A DNA stretch of 64,000 bases from Perognathus longimembris pacificus (lineage: Eukaryota > Chordata > Mammalia > Rodentia > Heteromyidae): positions 73,145,300 through 73,209,299 of the forward strand of contig NC_063164.1 in NCBI RefSeq assembly GCF_023159225.1, read 5' to 3'. The notes beneath the pieces were generated by a model. It was not told the origin of the DNA and ran no database searches. It was given only the letters and a program-made list of their open reading frames with translations. Below, in pieces: positions 34,539 to 48,029 of the stretch. Within the stretch, counting starts at the first letter, position 1; the number at the start of each line of letters is the position of its first letter. The position numbers were made by a program, and so were the translations under genes.

Positions 34539-36074
34539 AAATGAAATATTTCTTTCATGTATCTTAGTGTTTTTCTTAAGACTTGAGTCTGCAAATTCAA
34601 GTTAAAGAAAATTTGAAAAGTTCTTTCCCACCATGAAAGCGTAGAAGCTGAATAAGTTGGTAGCATGAGTTAACATTGCAAAGTGAGTACTCCCTTCAAC
34701 TTCAGACAAACACAAATTGAAATCTTTATCTGTCTCTAGGTGTTGCCAACAAAGCATGAATGTCAACACCGGTCTTGTTCTAGGGATCAGTTGTGGGGCA
34801 GAGGGGAAACAAAACATGGTATGGTAAACAGGATCAAGTCACCATCTCTCCAAGATTGAAAGTGGCTAAACAGTCATGACCAACTAGGGAAATAAAAGTA
34901 AGTTTTAAAATTACCAAGGAAATGAAACAGTATACTACTCTCAAGAAGAATCATCTGTTGTTGGAATTTGATCTGGATTTAATATAATTTTAGTCAGGTC
35001 TTATCCATTCAGATTAGGAAAAGTGTTTTCACGGGAACAACTTAATTCAGACAAGAATTGGTTCAAGAATTCTTCCAGTTTTCCCTACTACAAGTGTTGT
35101 TTTATTTGGGGGTTAGTAAGGTTCTCTTGGGAATGATAGAATATAATATGGCACAAAATCAGATAGTAATTGGTATATAATATATAGAGGATGGAATATA
35201 GTCTCTGATTCTATTCTCAAGCATGTAATCTGAGTAAAATTTTATTGCTGTTTTATCTGTACCCACATAGATTGAAATGACAAGTATTTCTCTAAGTTTT
35301 GTGATTTATAGTGGATATCATATGAAAAAGAAACATTGACCTTAAACTGCTCCTATTGGCTGATGGAGACACCTCTTTGATTTGAAATTTACATAGCTAC
35401 AAAGAGCACTATTATAGCATGATGGATCACAACAATGATCTGTTCTTTTAGGCACATGTTTTGCTTTTCATATGCTTTTTTTTTTTAAATAAGACCTAGG
35501 CATCTCTCTTCCCATTCCCAATAACAGGTAAAAGTTATATTTAGCTATTCTTTAAGAACTGAAGTATGTCAAGATAATTTGTAAACTGCTTTGTTAAATG
35601 GAAACTCCTTTGTACAATGACTTGAAGACATAAATAAATAAACTGAAGTATAAAAAATAAAATATCAGTAATTTACTTTAAAAGAGCAAGCATATTATAA
35701 TACTTAATGTCACCTTTATAAACTTTGTATACAAGAAGTATATGAGCTTCATTTAGTCATATTTCTTCAGTAAGTTTTCTGAATACCAAACCAGAAGAAT
35801 GTTCTTGAATGCTGTCATTCCTCCTGTAGCTTTGTGGCTATTTGTTCTGGGGTTCAACTCAGACTGAAAATACCTTGTGAGGTACACAATGAGTGACATG
35901 TAACCATCAAATAAGATGTTGTTATTGGCTGGGTGTTTGAAATACCTTGCAATGTCCAGGCTATCTGAGGCTCCCTGACTGGAAAGGAGAGTGTAAAGAA
36001 GCCACACAAGGATCCACTGTCTTCCTTGATTGTAAGGTAAAGGTTCACTTCTATATTTCAGGTAGGACATATGT
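34539..36074. other. Unique non-coding DNA
   Basis: Overlapping frames on both strands at 35753-36180 contain nothing that I recognise. No RNA gene seen. Confidence 0.45.
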
Positions 36075-36330
36075 ATTAATATACACCTACATAAAAATTT
36101 GCTGCAAACTTAGAGGCTGGAATAACACCCATTTATTTCACCTTCAAGTTCTTCTGATCTTAAATCCTTGTATTGGTTAAGAGTCATTTGGATGCCCAGG
36201 GGAGATCAGCCAACCAAGTCCTTAAGATAATTGGCAAAAATTCAGAGTCTGGTGGTCCTTATTCTGATTCTACCACTCTCTTGCTACCATTTCTCTCAGA
36301 TTTTACAGGCCACTGCCAGGTCCTTGTGGG
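36075..36330 (-). repeat. Possible MaLR LTR remnant
   Basis: gctgcaaacttagaggctgg then acacccatttatttcacc resembles a reversed MLT1 end. The similarity fades after about 36180. Confidence 0.4.
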
Positions 36331-36413
36331 TTCTCTGCCTCAGCAGTACAGAAATCCCCTTATGTGGAGCCCTTCTTTTGCTTCAGATTTCTTGCTTCCT
36401 TTTCTTCTACCAA

Positions 36414-36414
<1 letters not shown>

Positions 36415-36458
<44 letters not shown>
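36415..36458. repeat. (TG)n microsatellite
   Basis: About 21 uninterrupted units; the valine/cysteine run in the overlapping frame is an artefact. Confidence 0.96.
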
Positions 36459-36459
<1 letters not shown>

Positions 36460-38460
36460 ATATGTATGAAACTACTCTGCTTTTAATTGGCTTTAGTGAT
36501 TAATCACCTTTTCAAATAATTCAAATTCAACTGATTAGAAACCACAATTACATCCACAAAACTTTTGCTTTCATAAAACATAATACAATAATATGTTTTA
36601 CATCTGATAAATTACAGTCTTAGAGAATTGGGATAGGAGTATTACTTCAGCACTTGGTATAGTATTCTATGTGAAGGTAAGCTGGCCAAGAATGAACTAC
36701 CCCAGCCTAGAACATCAATAGTTTTTACAGGGAGTACTCTAGATAATAAATTAACTTAATTACTAAATTACTTAACTACCTTAACTATAACATAATTACT
36801 ACAATACTGAGCTGGTTACCCAGAGTGCCAGCTTATCTGTTTGGGTGTGATACTCTCTGTAGGTTCTCATATTCACCATTTTTGCCTTCTTGATGATCTC
36901 AACATCATTATTCTACTGACATCAAGTGTGGCTAGCTGATGGACTTTGGAAGTGCTGTCTGTACATTTCTCAAACAGTAGCATTGAGTCACTGTAGTAGC
37001 CTGTTTCTCTTTTGTCTTCTCTTGAAGAACAATCTCCAGGCAGGAACTAGTCCATTAGAAAACAGAGGGAAGAGAACATGATGGTCAGCTACAGCATCAT
37101 GTAGCAAGAATAAATAATCTTTCCTTATAGCAACCCACTGAGACTGAGACATTCGCTACCATGGCATGAAAGATAGTAGAACATTTCCAAGAAATAATAG
37201 CAAAACAAAACTGGTGAAAATGCACCTCCTGGTTGTTGTTAGGGATCGAGGCCCTTGGACAGTATTTCATGCCTTTTGTTCTCTTTATGTTACAGAAATT
37301 TTCCCTTGAACTTTATCACCTGAAGGTCCCTAATTGGACCATATGTAATGTCCTGGAAAAAAGGAAAACATGCTGTGCCTGTTGCATCCCCATTTGCAGG
37401 ACTCTAGTCAAAGATTTGTTACCTAACTTAATTGTTATTTCTATTTGTGGAGGACAGACTTGTTCTACATGTCTCATCATTGAAAACGGATGGCAATATA
37501 AATAGTTACATTTCCATTCCAACAACGCATTTTTTGTAGTTTCTCGTTTAATTGCAAATGGAATCACTTTGATTTTCTCTTTTAATTGCTTAAATTAAAA
37601 TCTGAGATACAGTTTTGAAGTTTTCATCTAGGTATACATTTTGTTTGATATGAAATATTTAATATAAATCAGAGTTCCCAATTCTGTAATGTGATGTTGA
37701 CCCTGATACTCTAATAAGTGGATTGCAAGGTACTGTTGTAAGTGTAATGCTATAAATTAATTTATTAAGCATAATTGTCAACTAATGTACAATTTTTTCC
37801 AATTCTCTAAGGTTTTTACCTATTTATAAAAAACTTTTCTAATGAGGATGTTAAATAGATTGTTGAGGCCTTATTAAATATAACTACTAAGCTATTTTAT
37901 TTATATATATATATTTTTAAAATAGGAATGCCCTGAGATTTGCTGGCTTGTCTGGTTGTTTCTGTAGTTAAACTGACCATAAGAGTACTATGAACAAGAT
38001 TTCTAGAATGTGGGGCGCTTGGCAGATTGTGGAGTCCCCAGTAATCCTGCACACAAAGCAATATTTTAAAAGAGAATATTGACCAAGGGTAAAATAAAGT
38101 TTACTCTGCTTAATTATGAAACCATATCAAAAATATCTAAAAATCTCTTTATATCCTTTTTCTCTGTACCACCTGGCTTGCCAGGCATTTTCTATTCTTC
38201 TTTATGTACCTCAGGATCAATGCCCTTCTATGGCCACTGGTTAAATATTAGTCCTTTCAAGCTGATTTCTAAATGTGGCTTCCATGGGTACGCTGACTGA
38301 GACTGTCATGTGTTTTATATTGTGCAAGACGAATTCCAGAATATGCCTCAATCTTGATTTAATTGATTGTTTTGTGTTGAATTTCTTCAGTATCACATGG
38401 CTTGAAAATGTGTATTGCATACTTTGTATTCTGAGTATAGATAACTGGAGATAGGACAAG
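36459..38460. other. Unique non-coding DNA
   Basis: No exon, RNA gene or repeat could be supported. The Cys-containing frame at 37233-37505 has no recognisable family. Confidence 0.45.
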
Positions 38461-38464
38461 AGTT

Positions 38465-38790
38465 GTCAAGAGTCAGTGTGCATCAGAATCACCTAGCATG
38501 CTTACTAAAAGAGTTTTCTACCCATTGCTAGTGGCTCACACCTGTAACCCTAGATTTGAATCAGGGCAAAATAGAAAAGTTTGTGAGACTGTTATCTCCA
38601 ATTAACAACAACAACAACAAAACTCACATTTCTAGCAAGTTCCCAAGTGCATGTGTTGCTTTGTAACGGATTAACAAATCCTAGTGCTTTAACAGACTTG
38701 GGGTCAAGGTATGACTCAAGTAAGATTGCATACCTAACAAATATGAAGTCCTGAATTCCAGCCACACTATCATCAACACCATTGTGCCCA
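38465..38790 (+). mobile_element. Decayed repeat cluster: MER5-like, B1-like and ID-like pieces
   Basis: tgtgcatcagaatcacctag (38478) looks like MER5-type hAT. gtggctcacacctgtaaccc (38530) to tgttatctccaattaac is the B1 half of the B1-Geo composite, followed by (AAC)n. tatgactcaagtaagattgc (38710) to about 38765 resembles an ID monomer. All are old and partial. Confidence 0.5.
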
Positions 38791-39995
38791 TCTTATTGTT
38801 TTACAATTCTAGAAATAGGACCAAAAGAAGTCTTTGTGGACTGAAAAAAGATGTCCTCTCGGGAGCTTTAAAGGAGATTTCATCTCCTTACCACGTTGTT
38901 CTAGGAGAGGTCTGTTTTCTTTGATTTGTGCTTCCTTGTTCCATCTTCAGAGACAGAATTGTAGTATCTTAAATCACTTTCTGCCTCTCTTGTCAAACAC
39001 TCCTGTCTTTCCCTTTCATTTATAAAGGTCTGTGTAATTACAGGTGACCGACTGAACCATCAGGGAATTTTTTATTCTTAATTTAATTGCAGCTGCAAAG
39101 TGCAAAAAAATTTAACTTTATTTTAACTGGAGCTAATACAATAAATATGTAAGCCAGATCATTGCTGGAATATGATTGCTTAGAATATACTAAGTATTTT
39201 TGCTTTATTTGTTAATTTTGCTCTTTAAACTTTATTACATTGATATTCTTTTAAAAAAATCATTACGAATGACTTGGGGTTTTTGTTTTTTTTTTTTGTA
39301 TTTTAGGATAAGTTCCTATCTTGTGAATTTGAGGGATCCAGTTTGAAATAGTTGACAATCATTATTGCTAAGGCGAATTGCATCATTAAGTTTGCTTTAA
39401 AAATCAATGCTTTTGTGAAACGTTAGAATTATAGCTATGCTTATATGTTGAAAAACTAGTAAAAGAGACCAACTATTGTATGTTTATTACCCTCTCTTTA
39501 TTGTACTCAAGTAGATACTCTCAGAAAAACAATTTAGATTTAAAGGCATTTTCTCCTCCTGAATTATTTTAGTCCATCTCTAGGGAGTTCTGTTGCTGAC
39601 TTACCGGATGTGAGACAATTCACATGCTACAAGAATAAATGAATGTAATGTGATGTGTCAGGTTTCTAGTGAAGTGTGAGTCACCATGCTGTTGGCACAG
39701 CATGAGCTTTCATAGAAAAGTACCTTTAGGATTATTGTGAAAGTAATTGCAATTAAAACTTTATTTATAAAGAAAGTAATATGATCCATTTCATTCCTAC
39801 ATGAAAACAAAGTTCCTTCTGTTTCTGCATATAATCTCTATGAAAGCTGCTCGTCTTTCTTCTGCACCTCATTAGTTAATAAATAATTATTAAAGACTGA
39901 CCATCAGTAGGTTTGGTTACTGGGTAATTAAAATATAAGTGTGCAAAAATGCTCAGGAATATTGGAAGTAAACTTTAACTGAAAACAATGTACAC
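38791..39995. other. Unique non-coding DNA
   Basis: No gene or clear repeat recognised. Confidence 0.5.
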
Positions 39996-40010
39996 ATAAA
40001 AAGCATTAAG

Positions 40011-40188
40011 GACAGCGATACTTACAAGACAATATGCTGGAAATTAATGGTACAACTCAGGAGGGGGAAGTTGAAGAGGAGATAAGTTGGGAGAAAAATG
40101 AGGGATTAGGTAACAAGTTTGATAAGAAATGTATTCACTACCTTACACTTGTAACTTAACCCCTCTGACAATAAAATTAAAGAAAGAA
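40011..40188 (+). mobile_element. Short L1 3'-end insertion
   Basis: Runs from cagcgatacttacaagaca to ctctgacaataaaattaaag, the last 180 bases of a long-form L1 3' UTR. The flanks ataaaaagcattaag (39996-40010) and ataaaaacattaag (40189-40202) form a target-site duplication with one base missing. The variant acaagaca(a/c)tatgctg is shared with the fragment at 42808. Confidence 0.9.
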
Positions 40189-40202
40189 ATAAAAACATTA
40201 AG

Positions 40203-40849
40203 AAAACTGAAAAAAACGAGAATTTCCAGTTACAATTTATGTGGAGAGCTAAAAACTGTTTGAGCAAAAGAATCACAGCATTGTAGGAATGAGAGTTGTT
40301 TGTCATCATTTCCTAGGACAATGGGAACATCTGGCCGCTAAATTCCTTCTCCCTAATACGCTTATACCCTTAGATGCCCACAGATCAATTCTGTTTCACA
40401 TTTTATTACTTAGTCTTGTAGATATCTATTCACAAACCTACTGATTCAATGTGCAAAATTCTAGAGACAAGGAGTTGAAGTACTGGCATTTTGGGGGTGT
40501 CTACAGTTAATGAGAATTTACAAACACAGACACATAGAAGTACACAAAAAATTCTATAGTAGTTTATTGCCTGCACAAGTCATTGCTTTCTCTTGTACAA
40601 ATGCATGATTATAATATAGTTACAAAGAGAGAGGATCTGCCTGTGGTATTTTTGCTGGAATATACTCTCCCATCATTTAAAAAATGTCTATTTTATTTAA
40701 TAAATGTAATGATGTGAGTAGAATGGCAAAAATACCTCCTTTCTACTATGTGTAAGGATGGATGTGAGTTTCCAAGTATGGCTTATGTTTAACAGGACTG
40801 GTAAATGGTTTCCAGGAGACTGAAGGTGGCAGGTGCACCAGGGTAGTAG
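40203..40849. other. Unique non-coding DNA
   Basis: Nothing supported as gene or repeat. Confidence 0.5.
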
Positions 40850-40985
40850 CTCACTCTGTGTCATCTGGGAATGTGTTACAAGTACCACATTGAAGTCCAC
40901 AGAAATCTGAAGCAGAACCTCTAGAAGCAGGGCATTCAGTAAGCTCTCAGGTGATTCATATCAACACTAAAATTTGAGAAATATT
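40850..40985. mobile_element. MER5-like hAT (Charlie) DNA transposon remnant
   Basis: tcatctgggaatgtgttaca, cagaacctctagaagcaggg and aagctctcaggtgattcat followed by aaaatttgagaaat are collinear with non-autonomous MER5-type elements. Highly diverged and non-coding. Confidence 0.6.
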
Positions 40986-42679
40986 TTTAGGGAAAAAATA
41001 GTGGTTTAGATTGCTGTTTTAGAAAGGGCATGAAATTTTCAATATTCATCAAGAAATTTTGTTAAACGGTTTTATTTAGTTGTTCTGATCCACTGATGGG
41101 CTCATAAAAGCAAGAAGTGACTGAGTAACAAGTCATTCCACAGCAGAGAAAAGTGATATTGTTGTTTCTCATACTAATAGGGAATAGTCCAAATAAAATA
41201 ATTGTGTTTCAGAAATAGACACTGAAAAAAATCCACGATAAACCCATGAAAAAAGCAGCTTGCTATAGGCATTGAATACTGTAATTCACTAAAACTACTT
41301 GTGGTTAGTTTTAGCTTTCCAAGTTAAATCTCTTCTGAGAAAGACAAGTCAAGACCGTTTAGTAGTCAGGAAAATTATTAAATCAGTAGGGCTTAGAAAT
41401 CTCTAAAGAAAAGTAAATTTTCAGTAATTTTCATGACAACACATGTCCAAACCTGCTTGCATGAAAATGCATTTCAGATTGCTAACTGCTGCTTTGCATG
41501 CCTGAGTTTCTGAAACAGTACAATACCTTCATTATACAGTGTAAATGCTCTGCTGGGAGTCAACCTATCAGAAGAACTAAGTGCTTCACACCAGATTATC
41601 ATTTATCCATTTTACTATGTATCAGTTCTTCACTCTTAGTCTAACAAGAAAAATATTCCAAAAGAAGTTACACATCACTTTTCCTGAACTAAACATGTTT
41701 ATATACAATTATTTGTATTTTCAGTTAGAAATGGCAAAAGGTATACTGTGTGTTAACCATTCTCTAATTTAGATCATAGTAATCCTGACTGCTTAAAATT
41801 TCATGGAAATGAATATTCCTCAATGTGAGAATACAACTACTAACTTTCACATAATATAGGTTTGTTGATTATTTAACTCAATATAATATTGGCTTTACCC
41901 CTTAGCTGCTCTTTTACCTTCTCTTTGAACCACCATAGGAATATATTTTCCAATGCTTATATTCTATGACTAATATGGCCATGTGAGTGTATAAACAGTG
42001 CTAGTTCATGGGGAAGCCAATCAATTAAAAAAAGAGCAAAATTAATTCCAAGTGAAATTCACCTGCCATCCAATGAAAGTTAGAAAGCAAACTAGTCAAT
42101 TGTTTAGAAAATTTCTTCTAAAGCACTCTAAACTATGGAAAGTTTAAAGTTTTTCCTCTAAAGTTAGGAACAAGAAAATGTTTCCCATTGTCATGAATTC
42201 TATTGAAATTAGTTTTGGAAGTCTTAGCCAGTTAAGTTAGGAAAAGAAATGAAATGTGGGAAGTAAATGAAAAAGGAAGAGGTTAAAGTGCACTTATTTT
42301 TAGATAGCAGAATCTTCTAGAAAGAAATACCAAAAGACAAAAGTGCAATTAGAACTAATAAGTAAATTTAATAAAGTTGTACTATACACAAAACCTTTGG
42401 CATTCCTCTAGGTTAACAAATAAGTATCTGTAAAGGGATTGAAGAAAGTAATATGATTCACAATGATAGACCATACATATATACATATACACATACACCC
42501 ACACACAAATTCACTCACACAGATGTGTGTGAGATCCCATTATATAATACTATATAATGACATCATAGTAGTTTTAACTTTTGTAAATATACTCTATGGT
42601 ATTTATACAACAGTCTGAAGACATTTATCAGACTGTATGGCATTCTCAATATAGTTTAGACAAGTAGAAAGGCTTCTTT
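40986..42679. other. Unique non-coding DNA
   Basis: 42470-42535 is CATA/CACA-rich low-complexity sequence. No gene recognised. Confidence 0.5.
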
Positions 42680-43250
42680 TACCTAAGAAACAGTTTACAA
42701 ATAGCCTACAGGTACATGAAAGAAATTCTTAATATCACTAATAACCAGGGAAATGCAATGAGATATCACAGCACATGTATCAGAATAGATATTACCAAAA
42801 GTATTGCAACAGCAATACTTACAAGACACTATGCTGTAACCATCTGTACAACTCAGGGGAGAGTAGGGAGGGAAGTGGGGTGGGAGAAAGGTATACACAC
42901 TGCATTACCTTTGAAACTGTAACTCCTCTGCACATTATTTTGTCAGAACAATGAAAGAAAAGACCCAGGTGAAAAAAAAATAGAATGAGTATATGATCCA
43001 GGAATCCTGTTGTGAGTATATGCCCAAAATATTTCAAATCAGTTTGTAAAAAAATATTTTCAGTTTTTTATTCACTGAAGCATTGTTATTATTAACCAAG
43101 ATGGATTCAAACAAGTATCCAATTTTGGTTTAACAATTAGGAAAATGCGAAAGATTTGTCTGCACACAAATACAATAGAACAATGCTTTTTAATAAAAGA
43201 AATCTATTATGCAATAACATGGAAAACTCCATGTTTTCACAGGTTTTTTT
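42680..43250 (+). mobile_element. Old L1 ORF2 3' portion, interrupted
   Basis: 42700-42806 (gaaagaaattcttaatatca and gcaatgagatatcacagc) is ORF2 at the start of the Cys-rich region. After the nested insertion at 42808-42961 the same ORF2 continues (atgatccaggaatcctgttg, tatgcccaaaatatttcaaa) to about 43250. Many stops. It is clearly older than the L1 end inside it. Confidence 0.75.
42808..42961 (+). mobile_element. L1 3'-end fragment nested in an older L1
   Basis: Starts aacagcaatacttacaagac and ends ttgtcagaacaatgaaagaa. The older L1 reading resumes directly after it. It shares the variant acaagaca.tatgctg and nearly the same truncation point with the copy at 40011. No clear target-site duplication found. 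Confidence 0.82.
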
Positions 43251-43424
43251 CACAGAGGATTATGACTTGTTAAGAAGCCCATATTACATTTATGCAAAGC
43301 AAATTTGATTCCATTTAAATGGAATATATACAATTCTTTTAAACTGTGGCCTGGCTAACACTTTATTGATTTAGTACACAGATCACTGAGCATCTCAGGC
43401 CTCTTATGGACAAATATTCTTTCT

Positions 43425-43735
43425 CCCTTAAATTTATACGTCAAACCTTCACGTCTCTATTCAGAGTCAGAATGGTTATGGTTAAAAATTATGATGGTAG
43501 GGTTTGGGCTTTAGTATGATAAGAACTTTATTTTTATTACAAGAGGAAGAGACACCAATTATCTCTCCCTGTCACTTGGGTACAGTTAGAAGCTTACCAT
43601 TGCAAACCTGGAATAAGGTCTTCATCAAGAACGAACACTCCTTTGCCCTAAAGCATCTCAAATTGTGAGAGAACATATTTCAATTGTTTCAGGTTACCTA
43701 GTCTGTTTTGTAATAACATTCTGTCCTGACTTGGT
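43425..43735 (+). mobile_element. MaLR LTR remnant
   Basis: aaatttatacgtcaaacctt, attatgatggtagggtttgg and the end tttcaggttacctagtctg ... cctgacttggtc are collinear with MST/MLT1-type LTRs. Diverged and non-coding. Confidence 0.6.
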
Positions 43736-45192
43736 CAATTTTCTCACCAACTTATGTTATAAAAGGCAACATAGCTGGGTTTCCTGAATTTCTCACTCTG
43801 CCTTCCTTGTATCTCCAAGGAATTCTGATCAGAGCCTTAAAAAAGGGATGTGAAATTGAGGAGAGTGTTTATTCTTGCTATGTTTTCTCTTTCTTTCATG
43901 TTAATGCTTATTCAAAGGTAGAAACATTTTAAACCAAATCATAATAAGTTTTTCCTTTCTTTTAACATAAGTCATCCTTTTGTGTAATGTCTTAGTCAAA
44001 TGGCCTGGAAAAGGTGTTTACTCCTCCAACTTGGGTAAATATTGGGTAGAATAAATATTATATGACTTCATTTTTTTAACAAAATGAAATACAACTGATT
44101 TTCATGCACACTGGTCACCAGGTCACCAGTAATATATATGTTTTGGGGACTTACAGGCCCTGTCCAGCTGATTAGTTCTCCATTGACATCAAATGCACTC
44201 AATATTATCTTATCTGAGCGTTAAGAGGCCAGTCCATCCTTGAAACTTGCAAGCCTTATTCAAATTTTCCTCATTCTAGCCCCTCTCTCTGAGCATTTAA
44301 AGTAGATGCAGTTCAGAGTCATAATTCTCATCCCTATTCCATTTCAGGGGACCTTTCTCTTTTCCTTTGTCATAGAGGAAATTGGTAGCATCCAGTTCTC
44401 CTCTTTCCCCTGTCCTTTAGATAGGATTTAGTGGGATCATGAAAGTGTTGACCTTTTAAAGAAAATCCAAGAGGAGGGTATTGTTTCCAGACAACTGTGC
44501 TTTGAGACTGTCTTCACAAATTCTTCTCTTGGACAAGGAAATGACAAAGCTTTGGTTATTCTTTTTTTTGAAAAACATAGAAAAATATTCAAATTAGAAC
44601 AAAGTATGAGTAGCTGAATAATTTTTCTATCTCATTTCAGTTTCAGAAGTGTTAATTTTCTTGTTCCCATGTCCATTTATTTGTTCCCATTTCATCAAAA
44701 CTTGTACATTGATTATCTTAAAGAAAAACTGGCCTGAATTTTCCTAATGTTAACACTGATTCTATGAAATAATAATTTTCAAAATTAAGGTGAGATAAAG
44801 ATTTTTTCCCCACTCTCTTAATTGCCTGTACAACTGTTTCTTCATGCCAGCCCCAGAGACAAGAGGTCCAAAGCCACTTCTACTTTCTGACTGCTGACAG
44901 TATTTTTTCCTCATTCTTTGTTCTGTCCATTACTTGAAAAGTAAATAACACATCTTGGCAAACTGACAAAGAAGCCTGGCTATTTCCTCCTTTGGGATTC
45001 AGTGGAGGATTCAAACATGTAGGCCTGGGCTCATCCCCAGGGAATTTCTACCTAGTTCTCTCCTTAATCACAATAAAATCCTGGTGTCCTCTTTTTTTAG
45101 TCTCCCAAGTCACTTTTGACATGCCTCATAAGAGGCTTTCTTTGAGTTCTTTTGAGGCCTCGGAAATTTAATACAGTTTTTCCTGCCATCTT
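43736..45192. other. Unique non-coding DNA
   Basis: No gene or repeat supported. Confidence 0.5.

Positions 45193-45273
<81 letters not shown>
45193..45273. repeat. Compound (TG)n(AG)n microsatellite
   Basis: About 20 TG units run directly into about 18 AG units. The plus-strand frame 45236-45439 is a translation of this repeat. Confidence 0.96.
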
Positions 45274-45275
<2 letters not shown>

Positions 45276-46514
45276 ATCAGTCTCAATGTTGGAAAAACAT
45301 TTTGAGTGGACCTGCATCATCTGTTTCAGAATGTAACCATGACACTCATAAAGAAGATATAATTTACATAGAGAAAGAGAGAAAGGAGGGACAGAGAATA
45401 AAAGTGTGTGTGTGTGTGTACATGTATGTTTATATATGAGAGAGACAGTCAGAGAAATTTAGCAATTTAAAATACAGAATAGGTTCTTAGGAGTTGAAAT
45501 GCATAACACTTTTGAAGCCCAAACAAATTTCATATTCATGAGGTCATACAATTTGATTGTACAAGGTCCAGTATCTAGCAACTTAAAATTAGGATTTATA
45601 TCTTGAGCTCTAGGCTACGAAAATGTTCTAGATAATCTAAATTAATCAAAACTCCATTCAGCACCCTAAATGGAGAGTTTCAGAGAAAAAATTAACTATG
45701 TTTGTCTTATCCCAGCAGGTCCAACACAGGAAAATGTCCTAAGATTACCCAGTTAAGTCAGCCAGGTGTTTGGATCACTTCTGTAGTGTACCACACACAA
45801 TTACTCTAACTGGTATCTAATATGGCACTAGTAAACAGTGTCTGAACATGACATAGTCCTCCTGCATGCAGAAAATAGTCAGCAGAGGAGTCAGGGTGAG
45901 AGAAGAGGAGGAAGTAGAAGAGTTCAGTGAAGAGATATGTGATGAAGCCAATAAAGATGACAAGACAGTAACCACAAAACGGAGGCCTCCCTCGAAGGCT
46001 CAGATACTGAACTCACAGTGCATGTTTCTCAAAGAGTGGTCAGGACTTATATATCCAATAGTACACCAAGCACCTCTGCTTCTGTAATCGATAGCCCCAG
46101 TATAACCCAAGCAAACACCCCACCTTTCTACTGTCCTCACATGTGCTGCAGCAATCCTCAGCACTAATGGCTTTTGCTGACTTATAGAAATAAGGACAGG
46201 ATTTTCACTCATGGATCTTTGGGTCAACTGTGGAGGTTCTGATACATCAGTCAATTTTATGTTTAGTTGGCACAGGTTTCAACGGAAGTACTTGGCTGAA
46301 GGGACAGCTTTGATTTTGTTATAGCTGTTCTCACGACAAAGAGTAAGTGTGCACAGAACAGAGAAGAAATTTGCGAAACTTCCACACACAATTAACCCAT
46401 GGTCACTTCTGTTAATGTTCCACTGCAGAAAAGGAACAACCATAGCTTTAAGAAAAATCTAATCATACTATATGTTTATAGTAGGATTTTGGGTACATAT
46501 GGGCAAATTGCATT
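45274..46514. other. Unique non-coding DNA
   Basis: The Glu-rich frame at 45866-46087 is short and unrelated to any family I know. 46190-46340 may be a very old LTR piece, but the match is too weak to call. Confidence 0.4.
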
Positions 46515-46529
46515 AATAATAGGGGCTTT

Positions 46530-46742
46530 GGGGCTGGGGATATGGCCTAGTGGCAGGAGTGCTTGCCTCGTATACATGAGGCCCTGGGTTCCATTCCCCA
46601 GCACCACATACACAGAAACTGGCCAGAAGTGGCGCTGTGGCTCAAGTGGCAGAGTGCTAGCCTTGAGCAAGAAGAAGCCAGGGACAGTGCTCAGGCCCTG
46701 AGTCCAAGGCCCAGGACTGGCCAATAATAATAATAATAATAA
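46530..46742 (+). mobile_element. Dimeric IDL-Geo-type SINE with (AAT)n tail
   Basis: ggctggggatatggcctagt to ccaggactggcc, then (AAT)n in place of a plain A-tail. A perfect 15-bp target-site duplication aataataggggcttt lies at 46515-46529 and 46743-46757. Confidence 0.95.
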
Positions 46743-46757
46743 AATAATAGGGGCTTT

Positions 46758-48029
46758 TGTACATTTCTTCCGTAGACTGTATATACAGTTTCATTTCTTT
46801 CCTTTTTACAACTTTTTTTTATAAAATATTACTAATGATTATGTAAATATTATTTTAAGAGAAGTAATACTGCATAGTATATGTGAACTAGAAGTTCTTA
46901 AATATTTGCCATTAATACACATTAAAATCACTTCTAATTTTTAAACAGTATTATGCTTCATTAGGCATCTTTATGTGTGGAGCTGTAAATCACTAGTATG
47001 AGATGAAATTAAATTTACAGAGCCACTTTAAAATTCTAAGGCATTTAGAGGTAACTGTTAGGTTGGAACATATGAAATTGCTGGTAGTTGCAACAATTGA
47101 CTTTTTTAAATAGCCATTTTATATTTGTTAAATTAAATCAATAGAGTTATTTATGCCTTAGTTATATCATTACTGTCTCTATATATTTGGTAGATAGAGG
47201 GAAACATTTTTCATTTGATCCCAAATCTCTTGCACTCACAGAATCAGAATTTTAGAATGGGAAGAGACTTCTGCTATCCTTTAGTTCAATTACCTAAAAA
47301 TTTCACACTTGAGGAAAGGAGCTTGAGAACATTGACACTATTTTCTTTTTCATTATGGGAAGATTACCATTGCTGGTGAATATTATCTCTGTGGTGGAAC
47401 CATCTAATGGAAAAGATAATGTACTAATGGGTATGAAAGTTAAAAAAGAGGACATCAGTTAATTTTGAATTTCTGATGCACAATGAAAATATTTATTATA
47501 CATTTTTCCATCTAGCACTAAGGCTAAAAAATATTCTTCACTGTAGTTCAAAATTAACTGGATGCTTTGAATTTTAATTTGCTGAATATTGGAATCTTAA
47601 GAATAAGTCTGATGAAATGTTGGAAATTATTTAAATTATCCAAATAACAAAATAAAAGGAATCCATATTTCTGCTCCCACAGTACAGTCAAAAGTCTTTT
47701 TTTTTTCATACCTTAGATATGAACTGGATTTTTGAAATCCATTTTCAGGGAAAATAATCTATTTATTATGAATTAGCATTATTGCTATATAAAGTAATAT
47801 TAATAAGACTCAACTAGATGTATTCTTAATAACAACATAGCTTTTCAGAGATGTAGTACAAAAGAAAACATAGAGGTGTTAGAAAAGCCTTCTTGTAGGC
47901 CTTATACAGTCATAATGATAAATTAGTCCTTATTCAGTCCTTACCATATCCCAGTCATAACATCTCTTTGAGAAAAATATTGCTATTCTAATTTCAGGTA
48001 TGAGCAATTGGGACTGCCTAGAAGTATAA

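Noticed and set aside
37233..37567. Cys-containing frames on both strands
   Set aside because: Neither resembles a known domain and the spacing of Cys residues is irregular.
45866..46087. Glu-rich frame of 73 residues
   Set aside because: Purine-rich composition explains it; no partner exons or family match.
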